A stretch of 64,000 bases of DNA from Solibacillus merdavium (GCF_014836935.1 NZ_JACSPW010000003.1:163340-227339); one strand, 5' to 3'; positions 53,130 to 62,413 are shown, numbered from the stretch's first letter. Translations and numbers: made by a program. Notes: generated by a model not told the origin, from the sequence alone.

Positions 53130-53945
53130 ATGATGATAAGAAAATTAACAAATAATGACCACGAACTAACAATGGCACTAGTAGAAAAAAGGCCGGCAGA
53201 AAATTTATTTATAATTGGTGATATTGAAGCTTATGGGATGGAATCTGATATTCAGGAGTTATGGGGACAATTTGAGGAGGATCAGCTTATTGCGGTTTTA
53301 CTGCGCTATGATCAAAATTATATTCCCTATAGTGAAGGGGACTATGATGCAGCAGGGTTCGCAGATATTATTAATAAAAACAAAGGTCCTATTGAAATAT
53401 CGGGGTTGCAGCATTTAGTTGCACCATTACGTAAATGGATCAATCGCGGGATTCGTCGGGATAGTGAAACGTATTATGCAAAATGTACAAAATTGACGGT
53501 TCCGATTACAGATGTGGATTTTTCAAATGTAACGTATTTGCAGTCGCATGAATATGAGGAAAATATTGAAATGCTTAAATCCATTCCTGAATTTTCAACA
53601 GGTACCTTTAGTATTGAAGGAAGAGAGCGCGCTGAAAAGTTTAAAACAGGGCGTACATATATTATTCGGGATGAAGAGGGCGTTATGGTTTCATCAGCAT
53701 CAACTACTGCGGAAAATTCTCAATCTGCCATGATTGTAGGCGTCGGAACGAGACCGGGTTACGGGAAAAAAGGGTATGCGACACACTGCATGCTTAAGCT
53801 TTGTTGGGATCTGCTCGCTGAAGGGAAATCGATTTGTTTGTTTTATGATAATCCGGCTGCAGGGCACATTTATAAGCGAATTGGATTTGAGGATATCGGT
53901 TTTTGGTCAATGGTTCGTTATGAAGAGGAAAAAGGAGGACAATGA
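53130..53945 (+). CDS. GNAT family N-acetyltransferase (two-lobed)
   Basis: The 271-residue protein has a degenerate N-terminal GNAT lobe and an active C-terminal lobe with the acetyl-CoA motif VGVGTRPGYGKKGYATHCMLKLC (about 207-229) and FYDNPAAGHIYKRIGFEDIG. The start is ATGATG after AGGGGGGAAG. The stop lies 1 bp before the thioesterase start. Confidence 0.83.
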   Translation: MMIRKLTNNDHELTMALVEKRPAENLFIIGDIEAYGMESDIQELWGQFEEDQLIAVLLRYDQNYIPYSEGDYDAAGFADIINKNKGPIEISGLQHLVAPLRKWINRGIRRDSETYYAKCTKLTVPITDVDFSNVTYLQSHEYEENIEMLKSIPEFSTGTFSIEGRERAEKFKTGRTYIIRDEEGVMVSSASTTAENSQSAMIVGVGTRPGYGKKGYATHCMLKLCWDLLAEGKSICLFYDNPAAGHIYKRIGFEDIGFWSMVRYEEEKGGQ

Positions 53946-53946
53946 A

Positions 53947-54354
53947 TTGCGCACTTTAATTGCAGAACAACCAATTCAAATAAATGCCTATGACATCGAT
54001 GCAATGGGCATTGTAAGTAATATTGTATACGTACGATGGTTTGAGGATTTACGTATGGCTTTTTTAAATGAGCATTATCCATTAGCAGAAATGATGGCTG
54101 TACAAATTTCACCCATCCTGATGAAAACAGAAATAGAATACAAAGCCCCTTTAACAATTTTTGATAAGCCAGTCGGACGGTGCTGGATGGTGAAAATCGG
54201 GCAATCCAGCTGGGAAATGGAGCTGGAAATTACTACAGAAAAACATATCCATTGTACAGGCAAACAATCCGGATGCTTTTATCATTTAGAAAAGAAAAAG
54301 GTTGCGAAAATACCGGAGCCATTGAAGAAGCTTTTTGAAATAAGCAGTAAATAG
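53947..54354 (+). CDS. Hotdog-fold acyl-CoA thioesterase (4HBT)
   Basis: The 135-residue protein has the 4HBT signature QINAYDIDAMGIVSNIVYVRWFEDLRMAFL (about 11-40), with the catalytic Asp of the first helix region (DAMGIV), and EYKAPLTIFDKPVGRCW. The start is TTG at 53947, 8 bp after GGAGG. The frame is open far upstream inside the GNAT gene, but no better start exists there. The specific acyl substrate is unknown. Confidence 0.82.
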   Translation: MRTLIAEQPIQINAYDIDAMGIVSNIVYVRWFEDLRMAFLNEHYPLAEMMAVQISPILMKTEIEYKAPLTIFDKPVGRCWMVKIGQSSWEMELEITTEKHIHCTGKQSGCFYHLEKKKVAKIPEPLKKLFEISSK

Positions 54355-54376
54355 TTAATGTAGGAGAATGCAAAAG

Positions 54377-54907
54377 ATGACTATTAAAATGCAACGATTT
54401 AATTCAGAAGTTCAAGATTTAACGGATTTCCTTACTAACAACGAATGGCCGTTTTTCGCGAACCCTATAGTAAATCCTACAGAAATAAAAGAAAAAGTAG
54501 CGAATGGTTATTATGAAAAGGGTCGCGAAACATTTTGGATTTTAGTCGACCATGAAAAAGTAGGGCTAGTAATTATTGATGATATTGATGATTCGATTCC
54601 ATTGTTTGATATCCGGTTAACTCCCAAGGCAAGAGGAAAGGGAACAGGTGTACAAACTTTACGCTGGCTGCAAAACTATTTATTTGGAGAAAAAGGGAAA
54701 ATCCGGATTGAGGCTTATACGAGAACAGATAATGTACCAATGCGGAAATGCTTTACTAAATCAGGATTTGTAAAAGAGGGCTACTTGCGAAAAGCCTGGG
54801 AAAATGAAGACGGCACGGTTGTAGATAGCGTGTTATATGCAGCTATCTATGATGACTGGAAGACAGGTATTATAACACCGGTTCAACTGGATGATGTGCC
54901 TTATTAA
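54377..54907 (+). CDS. GNAT family N-acetyltransferase (RimJ/RimL-like)
   Basis: The 176-residue enzyme has the motif FDIRLTPKARGKGTGVQTLRWLQNYLF (acetyl-CoA binding) and RIEAYTRTDNVPMRKCFTKSGFVKEGYLRKAW typical of the RimJ/RimL group, which acetylates protein N-termini or small amines. The ATG at 54377 fits TAGGAG better than an in-frame ATG at 54368 that directly abuts it. Confidence 0.85.
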   Translation: MTIKMQRFNSEVQDLTDFLTNNEWPFFANPIVNPTEIKEKVANGYYEKGRETFWILVDHEKVGLVIIDDIDDSIPLFDIRLTPKARGKGTGVQTLRWLQNYLFGEKGKIRIEAYTRTDNVPMRKCFTKSGFVKEGYLRKAWENEDGTVVDSVLYAAIYDDWKTGIITPVQLDDVPY

Positions 54908-54926
54908 AAGGAGAAATGAATAAAGA

Positions 54927-55715
54927 ATGAAAGAGTATCTGGAAACTATCGTAAGAAAAGAAGAAATAAATTTAGACCTAATCAATATAGACGAAATGCT
55001 CCAATTCATGCTGCATAATATCGGGAATCCGGATGCTTATTTACGTGATGACCTAATTTATAGGGGATTTTGCGAATTAATTCTGAACGAAAAACTAACG
55101 GTGGAACAATTAGTTGTACTATTAAATACATGCATGGATGACGAGCATCTTTATTTAAATATTTCGAATAACGATCCTTCAGATGATGTATTTACTCGAT
55201 CTTTTTCAGCACTTGTCATCCCGCTTATTTTTGGTAAAGACCGTGAAAACAGAAAATTGCCAGAAGTACTTATTCTAGAGGCGATTCAACGTAGTGTTGA
55301 TTATTTAAAGCTTGAAAAGGATTACCGAGGATTCGTCAATTCGAAAGGCTGGGCACATGCGGTTGCACATGGTAGTGACTTATTAGCTGAAGCCATTGCA
55401 CACCCGCTTATGCAGGATTTACATTTGTGTCATAAAGCATTGCAAAGTTTAAAAAGCTGCCTGCATACGGACTATGCTTTTATTGATAAAGAAGAAGCGC
55501 GCATGCTACCTGTAATTGACGCTTTACTGGACAAAGGATTGACAGATGAACAGTTGTTAGTGTGGGTAAAGAAATTAAATGAAATTGAAATAGATGAATG
55601 GCATATAAAATATCGGTACGAATGGAATGTGAAGAAGTTTGAAGCCACATTATTAAGACATTTATTAAAAACTAACAAATGCCTACTTACGACCAATTGG
55701 ATTATTAAGAATTAG
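54927..55715 (+). CDS. DUF2785 family protein
   Basis: The 262-residue helical protein contains the DUF2785 motifs LIYRGFCELI, DDVFTRSFSALVIPLIF, DYRGFVNSKGWAHAVAHGSDLLAEAIAHP and LYDPL-like later blocks. Members are common in Bacillales and Lactobacillales with unknown function. The conserved KGWAHAVAHGSD may be a ligand site. It follows AAAGGAG within the same gene run. Confidence 0.85.
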   Translation: MKEYLETIVRKEEINLDLINIDEMLQFMLHNIGNPDAYLRDDLIYRGFCELILNEKLTVEQLVVLLNTCMDDEHLYLNISNNDPSDDVFTRSFSALVIPLIFGKDRENRKLPEVLILEAIQRSVDYLKLEKDYRGFVNSKGWAHAVAHGSDLLAEAIAHPLMQDLHLCHKALQSLKSCLHTDYAFIDKEEARMLPVIDALLDKGLTDEQLLVWVKKLNEIEIDEWHIKYRYEWNVKKFEATLLRHLLKTNKCLLTTNWIIKN

Positions 55716-55733
55716 CAGAAGGGAGATGAGAGG

Positions 55734-56603
55734 TTGAAACGAGCTACACTAATAGTTCTGCCGTTCATTTTATACATATTGGGTTTACTGCTCTATTATT
55801 TCGACAAGATTAATATTTATCTGTTTTTTATTTTGATAATAACTGGCTTAGGAATCGCGCTTTTAGGATTTTATCTTTACCGGAACAACAATAGGCAGAA
55901 GCAGATTTTTGTGGGAATTTTTTTTGTGATATCTTTAATATGTGTATTTGAATCTCGCTTAATTAATTATGAAGTCTATACTTATTTCGTAACGTCCTAT
56001 AATGAGCCTTTTGAAATTGTTGAAGATTCAGGTATACATATACTTTCAGTGGATATCTTCGAAGCGGCGTATATTGATGATTTAGATTACTTAATAAAGA
56101 CGCTAGAATTATCAAATGATAAAGAAGTATTGGATGCGGAAATGGTAACAAATAAAATTCGTTATACTTCGAAAAATGATGAATTATTAAGTTATATACG
56201 TCCCGCGGAGAAGCATTTTGAAACGATGAAGGGAAATGTTGTGGCTTATCTGCCGGGAACCTCTTCTGCTATTGAAGATTTTTTAAATAGAGAAGATTTT
56301 GAAGGTGACAGTGCAGGACTTGCCGCTGTATTAAGTGGTCTTATCGAAAATGGCAGTTTCAACAATAACGTACCGATTGCCGTAACAGGTGCGATTGACG
56401 GAGAAGGAAATGTGAAGGAAATTGGCTCGATGAAAGCTAAAATTCTCATTGCAGAAAAAAGCGGTTTTTCGCATATTTTCATACCAGAGGAAAATGCAAA
56501 AGAGGCGAGAGAAGTAAAGGACATACATCAACTTAACATCGAAATTATTGAAGTAGCATCGGTTGATCGTGCTGTAATGGAAATAGAGAAGCTAAATACG
56601 TAA
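55734..56603 (+). CDS. Membrane-anchored Lon-type (S16) protease domain protein
   Basis: The 289-residue protein has three membrane segments at its N-terminus (about 5-23, 28-48, 58-76), a linker domain, and a C-terminal Lon proteolytic domain (about 175-285). The domain keeps the Ser-Lys dyad: Ser in GDSAGLAAVLSGL (about 191-203) and Lys in IGSMKAKILIAEKSGF (about 222-237). GAIDGEGNVKEIG is the usual Lon connection between them. No ATPase domain is present, so it resembles YlbL-like ATP-independent Lon relatives but without a visible PDZ domain. TTG start after GGGAGATGAGAGG. Confidence 0.8.
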   Translation: MKRATLIVLPFILYILGLLLYYFDKINIYLFFILIITGLGIALLGFYLYRNNNRQKQIFVGIFFVISLICVFESRLINYEVYTYFVTSYNEPFEIVEDSGIHILSVDIFEAAYIDDLDYLIKTLELSNDKEVLDAEMVTNKIRYTSKNDELLSYIRPAEKHFETMKGNVVAYLPGTSSAIEDFLNREDFEGDSAGLAAVLSGLIENGSFNNNVPIAVTGAIDGEGNVKEIGSMKAKILIAEKSGFSHIFIPEENAKEAREVKDIHQLNIEIIEVASVDRAVMEIEKLNT

Positions 56604-56610
56604 GTCTTTA

Positions 56611-56643
56611 GAGCGCTATGGTAATTTTTCCATAGCGTTCTTA
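56611..56643 (+). terminator. Rho-independent terminator
   Basis: GAGCGCTATGG (56611-56621) pairs with CCATAGCGTTC (56630-56640, one wobble) with a loop of T residues. The T tract after it is short. Confidence 0.75.
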
Positions 56644-56716
56644 TATTTAAAATAAATGGATAAATTTAAAGCCAAAGTGCATGTTCAATCGTTATATAGT
56701 CAAGTGAGGTGAAGAA

Positions 56717-57217
56717 ATGGATTTTGAACGACTTGTTCATACATATACGAATTATTTATTAAAGTTAAGCTTTCTATATGTCAAAGACCGACAAGCAGCC
56801 GAGGATATTGTGCAGGATGTTTGGCTAAAAGTCATGCTTTCAAAAAATGAAATAACGAATGAGAAAAGTTATTTAGTCCAAATAACAGTAAATCAGTGTA
56901 AAGATTATTTGAAAAGTTGGCGTTATAAAAAAGTGCGGGTAATAGATGTGCTTGGTTTTGAAAGAGGCACTTCACAACAAGATGAACTGATTATTTTAGA
57001 AGAGAAAAGTGCAGTTGGAAAGGCAGTCTGGCAGTTGCCCTTTAAATACCGTGAAATAATTATCCTCTATTATTACGATACACAAACTGTCCGTGATATT
57101 GCCTTTACTTTAAAACTAGCGGAAGGCACAGTAAAAACAAGGTTAATTAAAGCGAGAAAGCTTTTAAAGGAACAATTAAACGAATCAGATTGGGAGGTGT
57201 TGAATAGTGAAGAATGA
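56717..57217 (+). CDS. ECF-type RNA polymerase sigma factor
   Basis: The 166-residue protein has region 2 (YTNYLLKLSFLYVKDRQAAEDIVQDVWLKVM, about 10-40) and region 4 (LPFKYREIIILYYYDTQTVRDIAFTLKLAEGTVKTRLIKARKLLKEQL, about 108-155). It overlaps the next gene by 11 bp and is the second sigma/anti-sigma pair in the window. Confidence 0.9.
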   Translation: MDFERLVHTYTNYLLKLSFLYVKDRQAAEDIVQDVWLKVMLSKNEITNEKSYLVQITVNQCKDYLKSWRYKKVRVIDVLGFERGTSQQDELIILEEKSAVGKAVWQLPFKYREIIILYYYDTQTVRDIAFTLKLAEGTVKTRLIKARKLLKEQLNESDWEVLNSEE

Positions 57218-58226
57218 ATTAGACAAATTAACAGGACCGATGCATGAAGAAACAAAACGTGTACAGCAAAAAGCAATGGAACAATATTACGGACATAAAT
57301 ACGGCAGGAGAAAATTCAGGTGGGGTTATCCGGTAGTAATCGTTCTCTTATTATGTTTTGTAGCGATGATATATCCTCTGCAAAAGCCTGAAGAGACAGC
57401 AAGTAACCTCTATATAGAACCGCTAGATGAACAGTATTTTTTAATTGCTGCTTATACCGAGCAATATAACCAAGGTCAATTTAAGAAGTTAGCAGATGTC
57501 ATTGAAAATAACTTGTACTTCACTATTGAACGTAGTGCGCTCTTAACCTATGCAAAGCATAAAAATATTAAAATCGATCATGAATTAATCGAAAAAAATA
57601 TAGAACAGTCTCTTTCCTATATAGAAAATAATTCGTTGGCGAAACACAAACATGAAAAAATGCTACAAATATTAAATTTATCGAACGATGCATATAATGA
57701 TTTTCTCATAAAGACTGCGACGGTCAATACAATTGTTGAAAGCTTCATTGAAGAGCAGGACTTAAAAGGTCCAAAAGGGAAACATATTGCCCAATTTCAT
57801 CAAGAGGCACGGCAGTTTTATTATAAGCATGCAGCAAAGGAAATCGAGAAGTTTGAACGGGACCAAAGAACGAGGGTTATTGAAAAAACGCCATTAGTAG
57901 AGGTCCCAACACCTGAAACATTTCGATTTGCAGAAAAAGACCATAAAGCGCTAAATCTGGGTTTGAATGACGAGCAGCAATATGAGTTTATAAATCCGCA
58001 TATAACGTTTGACTATATTTGGGGAACTTATGGACCATTAATCTATGAGGCTGCCCCATTCAAAGAATATCCGTTTCATTTTGAGCCGTTGTTTTATATG
58101 GATTACAAACGAAATATTGAACAGCTGGCCTTACAATCGAAATGGCGTGATGAAGCGTTGGAGGTACTGGAGATTTTAGAGATATTTGAACGTAGCTATA
58201 AAGATGATTACCCATTTTTACAATAA
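57207..58226 (+). CDS. Putative anti-sigma factor with SurA-like extracytoplasmic part
   Basis: The 339-residue protein has a 38-residue cytoplasmic N-terminus, one span (about 40-57, YPVVIVLLLCFVAMIYPL) and a long extracytoplasmic region. Residues about 108-185 (SALLTYAKHKNIKIDHELIEKNIEQSLSYI ... AYNDFLIKTATVNTIVESFIEEQ) resemble the SurA/PrsA chaperone N-domain, which binds unfolded proteins. Coupling to the ECF sigma gene (11-bp overlap) suggests sigma release when envelope proteins misfold; that is inference. The start is GTG after GGGAGGTG. Confidence 0.65.
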   Translation: MKNELDKLTGPMHEETKRVQQKAMEQYYGHKYGRRKFRWGYPVVIVLLLCFVAMIYPLQKPEETASNLYIEPLDEQYFLIAAYTEQYNQGQFKKLADVIENNLYFTIERSALLTYAKHKNIKIDHELIEKNIEQSLSYIENNSLAKHKHEKMLQILNLSNDAYNDFLIKTATVNTIVESFIEEQDLKGPKGKHIAQFHQEARQFYYKHAAKEIEKFERDQRTRVIEKTPLVEVPTPETFRFAEKDHKALNLGLNDEQQYEFINPHITFDYIWGTYGPLIYEAAPFKEYPFHFEPLFYMDYKRNIEQLALQSKWRDEALEVLEILEIFERSYKDDYPFLQ

Positions 58227-58303
58227 GCAAGGGGATAGGTTATGGGGGAAAAGGTAAAGGAGAATTTCGGTAATGTGATAAGTAAGAGATTAGTTTTAGT
58301 TCA

Positions 58304-58345
58304 CACAAAAAATCGAAACTGCATCAGGCAATTCGATTTTTTGTG
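58304..58345 (+). terminator. Rho-independent terminator
   Basis: CACAAAAAATCGAA (58304-58317) pairs perfectly with TTCGATTTTTTGTG (58332-58345) around a 14-nt loop. Confidence 0.8.
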
Positions 58346-58365
58346 CATTATGGTAAGAGTTCTAG

Positions 58366-58383
58366 AGAGGGTTTAAACCCTCT
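58366..58383 (-). terminator. Palindrome after the YusW-like gene
   Basis: AGAGGGTTTAAACCCTCT is a perfect 18-bp palindrome 11 bp beyond the minus-strand stop codon. It has no T run and is a poor terminator; a protein-binding site is also possible. Confidence 0.4.
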
Positions 58384-58393
58384 TTACACACAA

Positions 58394-58906
58394 TTATTTA
58401 TTATGATGATAATGTTTTATTTCCCCGTTTTTGAATTTTACTTCAAGCTCAAAGGACTTATAGTTTTCATCGAGAGCAAATGCTTTTAGTACTTCTTTAC
58501 GAACATCCTCATCACTAGTAGTTTCGTCAAATGTTAACTGTTTTAACGCATCGACAAACTTTTCGTACGCTTGATCACCTTTATACTCGATACCTTTAAT
58601 TTCATCATCTAGTTCTGCATAAATATTGTTTCCATCGTTCTCATATTCAACATCATATGAATTGCGATTCGCATATTCTACGTCTAAATCAAATTCAGTA
58701 AAAGCATAATTTACATCTGCGACCTTAATTCCAGTACGTTCATTTTCATTTTCCGAGTTATTAGTGGTATTTTTGTTATTCGCTGTTTCATCAACAGTAC
58801 TATTATTACCTGTAACATCCTTATTTGTCTTTGTATCATCGTTGTTACATGCGTACAATAACCCCAATAATATTGGCATTGTAAGTAATAATTTAAATAA
58901 TTTCAT
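58394..58906 (-). CDS. YusW-family lipoprotein
   Basis: The 170-residue protein has a lipoprotein signal (MKLFKLLLTMPILLGLLYAC) and an Asn/Thr/Asp-rich linker (about 21-58). A YusW-like domain (about 60-168) contains FTEFDLDVEYANRNSYDVEYEND and the closing FELEVKFKNGEIKHYHHN. YusW proteins are surface-exposed and uncharacterised. The start follows AAGGAGAGT. Confidence 0.8.
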   Translation of the reverse strand: MKLFKLLLTMPILLGLLYACNNDDTKTNKDVTGNNSTVDETANNKNTTNNSENENERTGIKVADVNYAFTEFDLDVEYANRNSYDVEYENDGNNIYAELDDEIKGIEYKGDQAYEKFVDALKQLTFDETTSDEDVRKEVLKAFALDENYKSFELEVKFKNGEIKHYHHNK

Positions 58907-59036
58907 TTTATACTCTCCTTTAAAAGTGGCTTGATAACTTAATTTAAGCCTCTAATTTTTAATAAAAGTATTCCCAAATTAAAATAAGCTATCCATTCGT
59001 ACTGTAATTAAAAATTTTTAATTATATAAATCACTA

Positions 59037-59070
59037 AAAACGCTATGGCAGAAGTTAGCCATAGCGTTTT
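59037..59070 (-). terminator. Terminator of the nrd operon
   Basis: AAAACGCTATGGC (59037-59049) pairs perfectly with GCCATAGCGTTTT (59058-59070) just beyond the nrdF stop codon; a T run is present on the minus strand. Confidence 0.9.
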
Positions 59071-59074
59071 AAAT

Positions 59075-60329
59075 TTAAAATTTAAATGTATCATCCGTAA
59101 TTGGGGCGACTTTAGCAACGGCATACGTCGCGCCTTTTTGACTGAAGAAATCATAAGTGGATCCTGTATTGGAAATTCCGTTCATTACTATAGGGTTGAC
59201 TTCCTCGTCAGGGAACATTGTATCGTGCCCCAAATTCATGAGCGCTTTATTTGCATTATAGCGCACATATTTTTTCACTTCAGGGGAAAGTCCCGTTTCT
59301 GCGTATAAATCATCGGTATACTTCATTTCATTTTGATATAAATCGAGTAAATATTCATAGCCCCACAAAGTTAGCTCCTGCTGTTTTTCTGTTGGGAACG
59401 TTTTGAAAATGTTCTGGGCGAAAAAGCCGACTGCTACTCCGTGGATTGATTCGTCCATTTTGTTCAAGTAAGTTCGTCATTCTTACTTCTGCTATATGCA
59501 GCTTATAATTTCTTATAAGATCAGATCATATCATATATAACTTTTGCTATATCTCTCCGCTTCGGATACCATTATTGACTTGTACCCTACTCTACTCGCT
59601 TCCATGTAAAACCATGTGCTTTCGATGATCGTTGCACCTTATTGATATATTTCAACCTTTTAACTATCAATCTTGGCTCAAGATTGTCCTCGACTTAACG
59701 TTAGGATGTTCCTTGAATTCAAAGAGTTTTACTTGCGCCACGATTTAACGCAAGATTAAGCTAATTACTTCCGCACTATTTCGCAGTACACCTTGTCCGC
59801 CTAAATAAAGCGGGTAGAAGAAGCCGGAATAGAATAGGAAGCTTTCCAGCATAACTGAAGCGTACATCGCTTTCCATAAGCTTTCCGGGTCATCTTCTTT
59901 TATAGCAGAATATACTTCTCCAATACGGTTAGCTTTATATTGAAGAAACTCATTTTTTTGCACCCAATCGAACACTTCGTCAATTTCCGTATTTGTACAA
60001 AGTGTTGTGAAAATATACGAATAAGACTTCGCGTGAATCGCTTCAAACGATCCGAAAACTGTTAATACCGCTTTTTCCTGAAAATCAGGTGTATACTTAG
60101 CGATTTCATTCATGCCAATGTTCGTTTGTACTGTATCAAGCAATGTCAGGCCGCCGAACACTTTTTTGTACGTATCTTGGTGCTCGAATTCCTTCCATTG
60201 TTTGACGTCTTTACTGACTGCAATTTCCTCTGGGAACCATATTTGTTTCCATTGCTGATCCCAAAAAATACGTGCGAGTTCACTCGTTGGGGTATTCCAG
60301 TTGACCGCTTTATACGTTAAATTTGACAT
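59075..60329 (-). CDS. nrdF: Class Ib ribonucleotide reductase beta subunit, intron-interrupted
   Basis: The protein is encoded by two exons, 60329-59748 (194 codons) and 59455-59075, giving 320 residues, the normal NrdF length. Exon 1 ends ...VISLILR and exon 2 continues DESIHGVAVG, exactly as in uninterrupted NrdF proteins. Metal ligands are visible in FGSFEAIHAKSYSYIF (Glu, His and the radical Tyr region), MLESFLFYSG and DESIHG. Without splicing, translation stops right after the first exon (TAA at 59747-59745) and the last ligands are lost. The ATG at 60329 follows GAGGAGTG and overlaps nrdE by 13 bp. Confidence 0.93.
59456..59747 (-). ncRNA. Group I intron (292 nt, no ORF) in nrdF
   Basis: The intron lies between exon 1 ending CTTGCGT and exon 2 starting GACGAATC. 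Its internal guide GCGCAAG (intron nt 10-16, positions 59738-59732) pairs with the exon end CTTGCGT over seven pairs with the hallmark U-G wobble at the splice site (P1). The last intron base is G, as required. Typical core stretches are visible, for example AATCTTGAGCCAAGATT, GTGCAACGATCATC and AGATATAGC. No homing endonuclease frame fits in 292 nt. Confidence 0.9.
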
Positions 60330-62413
60330 GCGACACACTCCTCAATTGTAAGTAAACGTTGGCGTACGTAATAAACGGTTTTAATACCACGCGTCCACGC
60401 ATAAATGTAGGCTTTTGCTAATTGTTCTGTGTTCCACTGGTCCGTTACGTAAAGTGTCATGGAAATTCCTTGGTCAATATGCTTTTGCGCGGCTGCGTAA
60501 AGGTCGATCAGTTCATACGGATTTACATCATAGGCTTCTGTATAGAGTTCCTCATTGTCATTTGTTAAAAATGGCATCGGATAAATGGTACGGCTGTCCG
60601 CATAGTCACGTACTTCCACACGTTCCGTAACAGGGGAGATAGAAGCCGTACAGCTGCGGATGTATGAGATACTGCCTGTCGGAGCGATCGCCAATCTGTA
60701 GGAGTGGAATAACCCATGCTCCAATACGTCAGACTTCAACTGGTGCCACATATTTTGAGTAATAATCGGTGTAGCCCCAAGTGCTTTAATCACACCAGGT
60801 GTAAGTTCTATTTCTTCTTTGTTTATATACTTTTCAAAATAAACCCCGCTCGCATAATCGCTTTCCTCAAATTGGTAAAATATTTCGTTCTTTTCCTTCG
60901 CAATTTCCATTGATGCTTTTAACGAGTAATAGTTCAATGCTTCCATAAACGCATCGATAAATTCGATGGACTCTTTGGAACCATAACGGATTCCGCTTTG
61001 TACGAGGTGCCCATGCAAGTTCATAACACCTAATCCAACAGAGTGCATTACTTTGTTCGCTTTAGATACAGAAGGAACGTTGACGATATCTGTCATAGTT
61101 GAAACATTCGTCAAAAGACGCATTGCTGTATCGACAAGCTGACCGAAATCCTGAACTTTCGTTGCTTCATGAATGTCAATTGAACCTAGGTTACAAGAAA
61201 CATCGAGGCCATATTCATTCGGCTCATTTTGATCGGTAACAACACTTGTTTGTTGGTACTGAAGTATTTCGGTGCATAGATTGGACATCTTCACACGACC
61301 GATTTCCTTTAATGGATGAGCGTTATTAACATTATCATCAAATATTTCGAACGGATAACCCGATTCAAATTGAGCTTTTTTGATTTCCGTATATAATTTA
61401 CGTGCATTTAATCGTTTCAGTTTACGGATGTTCGGATTATCCAATAGCTCGTAGTACATTTCCGTAATCGAAATTTCCGACATGCGTTTTCCGTATTCTT
61501 TATAAATGTCATAAGAACTAAACAAGACGATATCTTTATCGCGGCGCATCAGTTCAAAGAAAATATCCGGAAGAATAATCCCTGTTGAGAGTGTGGCAAG
61601 ACGGATTTTATCGTCTGCATTTGGTTTTTTGGAAGAGATGAACGCCTCAATATCTCCGTGGAAAACATTTAAGTAGACGACTCCAGAACCATTTCGTTGC
61701 CCAAGCTGATTCGAATAACTAAAGGAGTTTTCCAGCAGTTTCGCAACTGGCATTACCCCGCTCGCACGGTTTAATATCCCTTTAATCGGATCACCTAAAG
61801 GACGCAGATCGGTTAAGTTTACTCCGACACCGCCTCCTAATCGGGAAAGCTCCAGGCAATAGCCGATGTTTTCGGCAATCGAATTCATCGTGTCGTCCAT
61901 CGTCAGTTTAAAGCATGAGACAAGCTCACCGCGTGCTTTTTTCCCGCTGTTTAAAGCAGTAGGTGTTGCCGGCTGATAGGCAGTCATGACCGCTTTAATG
62001 GCCTTTTCTGCCAATGCTTCATCACCCTGTGCTAAATAAAGGGCAATAATAACGATTCGGTCTTCATATTTTTCAAGAATTTCTTTTCCGTCTCTGCTTT
62101 TCATTGCATAGCTATCGTAAAATTTCGAAGCACTCATAAACGAGGGGAAACGGAATTTATACGCATACGCTTTTTTGTACATCCGTTTAATAAAATCCAT
62201 TGAGTACATTTCAAGAAATTCTTTTTCATAATAGCCTTCATCAACTAAATAGCGTACTTTTTCCTCAATATCGATAAAGTAGCGTAAACGGACATTCACG
62301 TCTTCTAGGAAATAGCGGCGTGTTGCTTCTTTATCTTTTGCTAAATCCAGTTCACCCGTAGCACGGTAACGATTTAATATGTCATTGTTTAATTTTAAAT
62401 ATTGTTTCATCAT
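60317..62413 (-). CDS. nrdE: Class Ib ribonucleotide reductase alpha subunit
   Basis: The 698-residue catalytic subunit reduces ribonucleoside diphosphates to deoxy forms. Visible are ELVSCFKLTMDDTMNSIAENIGYCLELSRLGGGVGVNL, the active-site loop MSNLCTEI, CNLGSID and, near the end, LAIAPTGSISYI. The C-terminal ECVACQI holds the redox cysteines reduced by NrdH. The length is normal and no intein is present. The start ATGATG overlaps the nrdI stop by 1 bp (the second ATG at 62410 is also possible). Confidence 0.96.
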   Translation of the reverse strand: MMKQYLKLNNDILNRYRATGELDLAKDKEATRRYFLEDVNVRLRYFIDIEEKVRYLVDEGYYEKEFLEMYSMDFIKRMYKKAYAYKFRFPSFMSASKFYDSYAMKSRDGKEILEKYEDRIVIIALYLAQGDEALAEKAIKAVMTAYQPATPTALNSGKKARGELVSCFKLTMDDTMNSIAENIGYCLELSRLGGGVGVNLTDLRPLGDPIKGILNRASGVMPVAKLLENSFSYSNQLGQRNGSGVVYLNVFHGDIEAFISSKKPNADDKIRLATLSTGIILPDIFFELMRRDKDIVLFSSYDIYKEYGKRMSEISITEMYYELLDNPNIRKLKRLNARKLYTEIKKAQFESGYPFEIFDDNVNNAHPLKEIGRVKMSNLCTEILQYQQTSVVTDQNEPNEYGLDVSCNLGSIDIHEATKVQDFGQLVDTAMRLLTNVSTMTDIVNVPSVSKANKVMHSVGLGVMNLHGHLVQSGIRYGSKESIEFIDAFMEALNYYSLKASMEIAKEKNEIFYQFEESDYASGVYFEKYINKEEIELTPGVIKALGATPIITQNMWHQLKSDVLEHGLFHSYRLAIAPTGSISYIRSCTASISPVTERVEVRDYADSRTIYPMPFLTNDNEELYTEAYDVNPYELIDLYAAAQKHIDQGISMTLYVTDQWNTEQLAKAYIYAWTRGIKTVYYVRQRLLTIEECVACQI

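Noticed and set aside
58241..58378. Possible 45-codon ORF after the anti-sigma gene
   Set aside because: It runs straight through the perfect terminator stem at 58304-58345 and has a poor binding site.
59075..59467. Reading the nrdF parts as two separate genes or a frameshifted pseudogene
   Set aside because: Exon joints are exact to the codon, the intervening sequence has a perfect P1 helix and a terminal G, and both exons are intact, which fits an intron and not decay.
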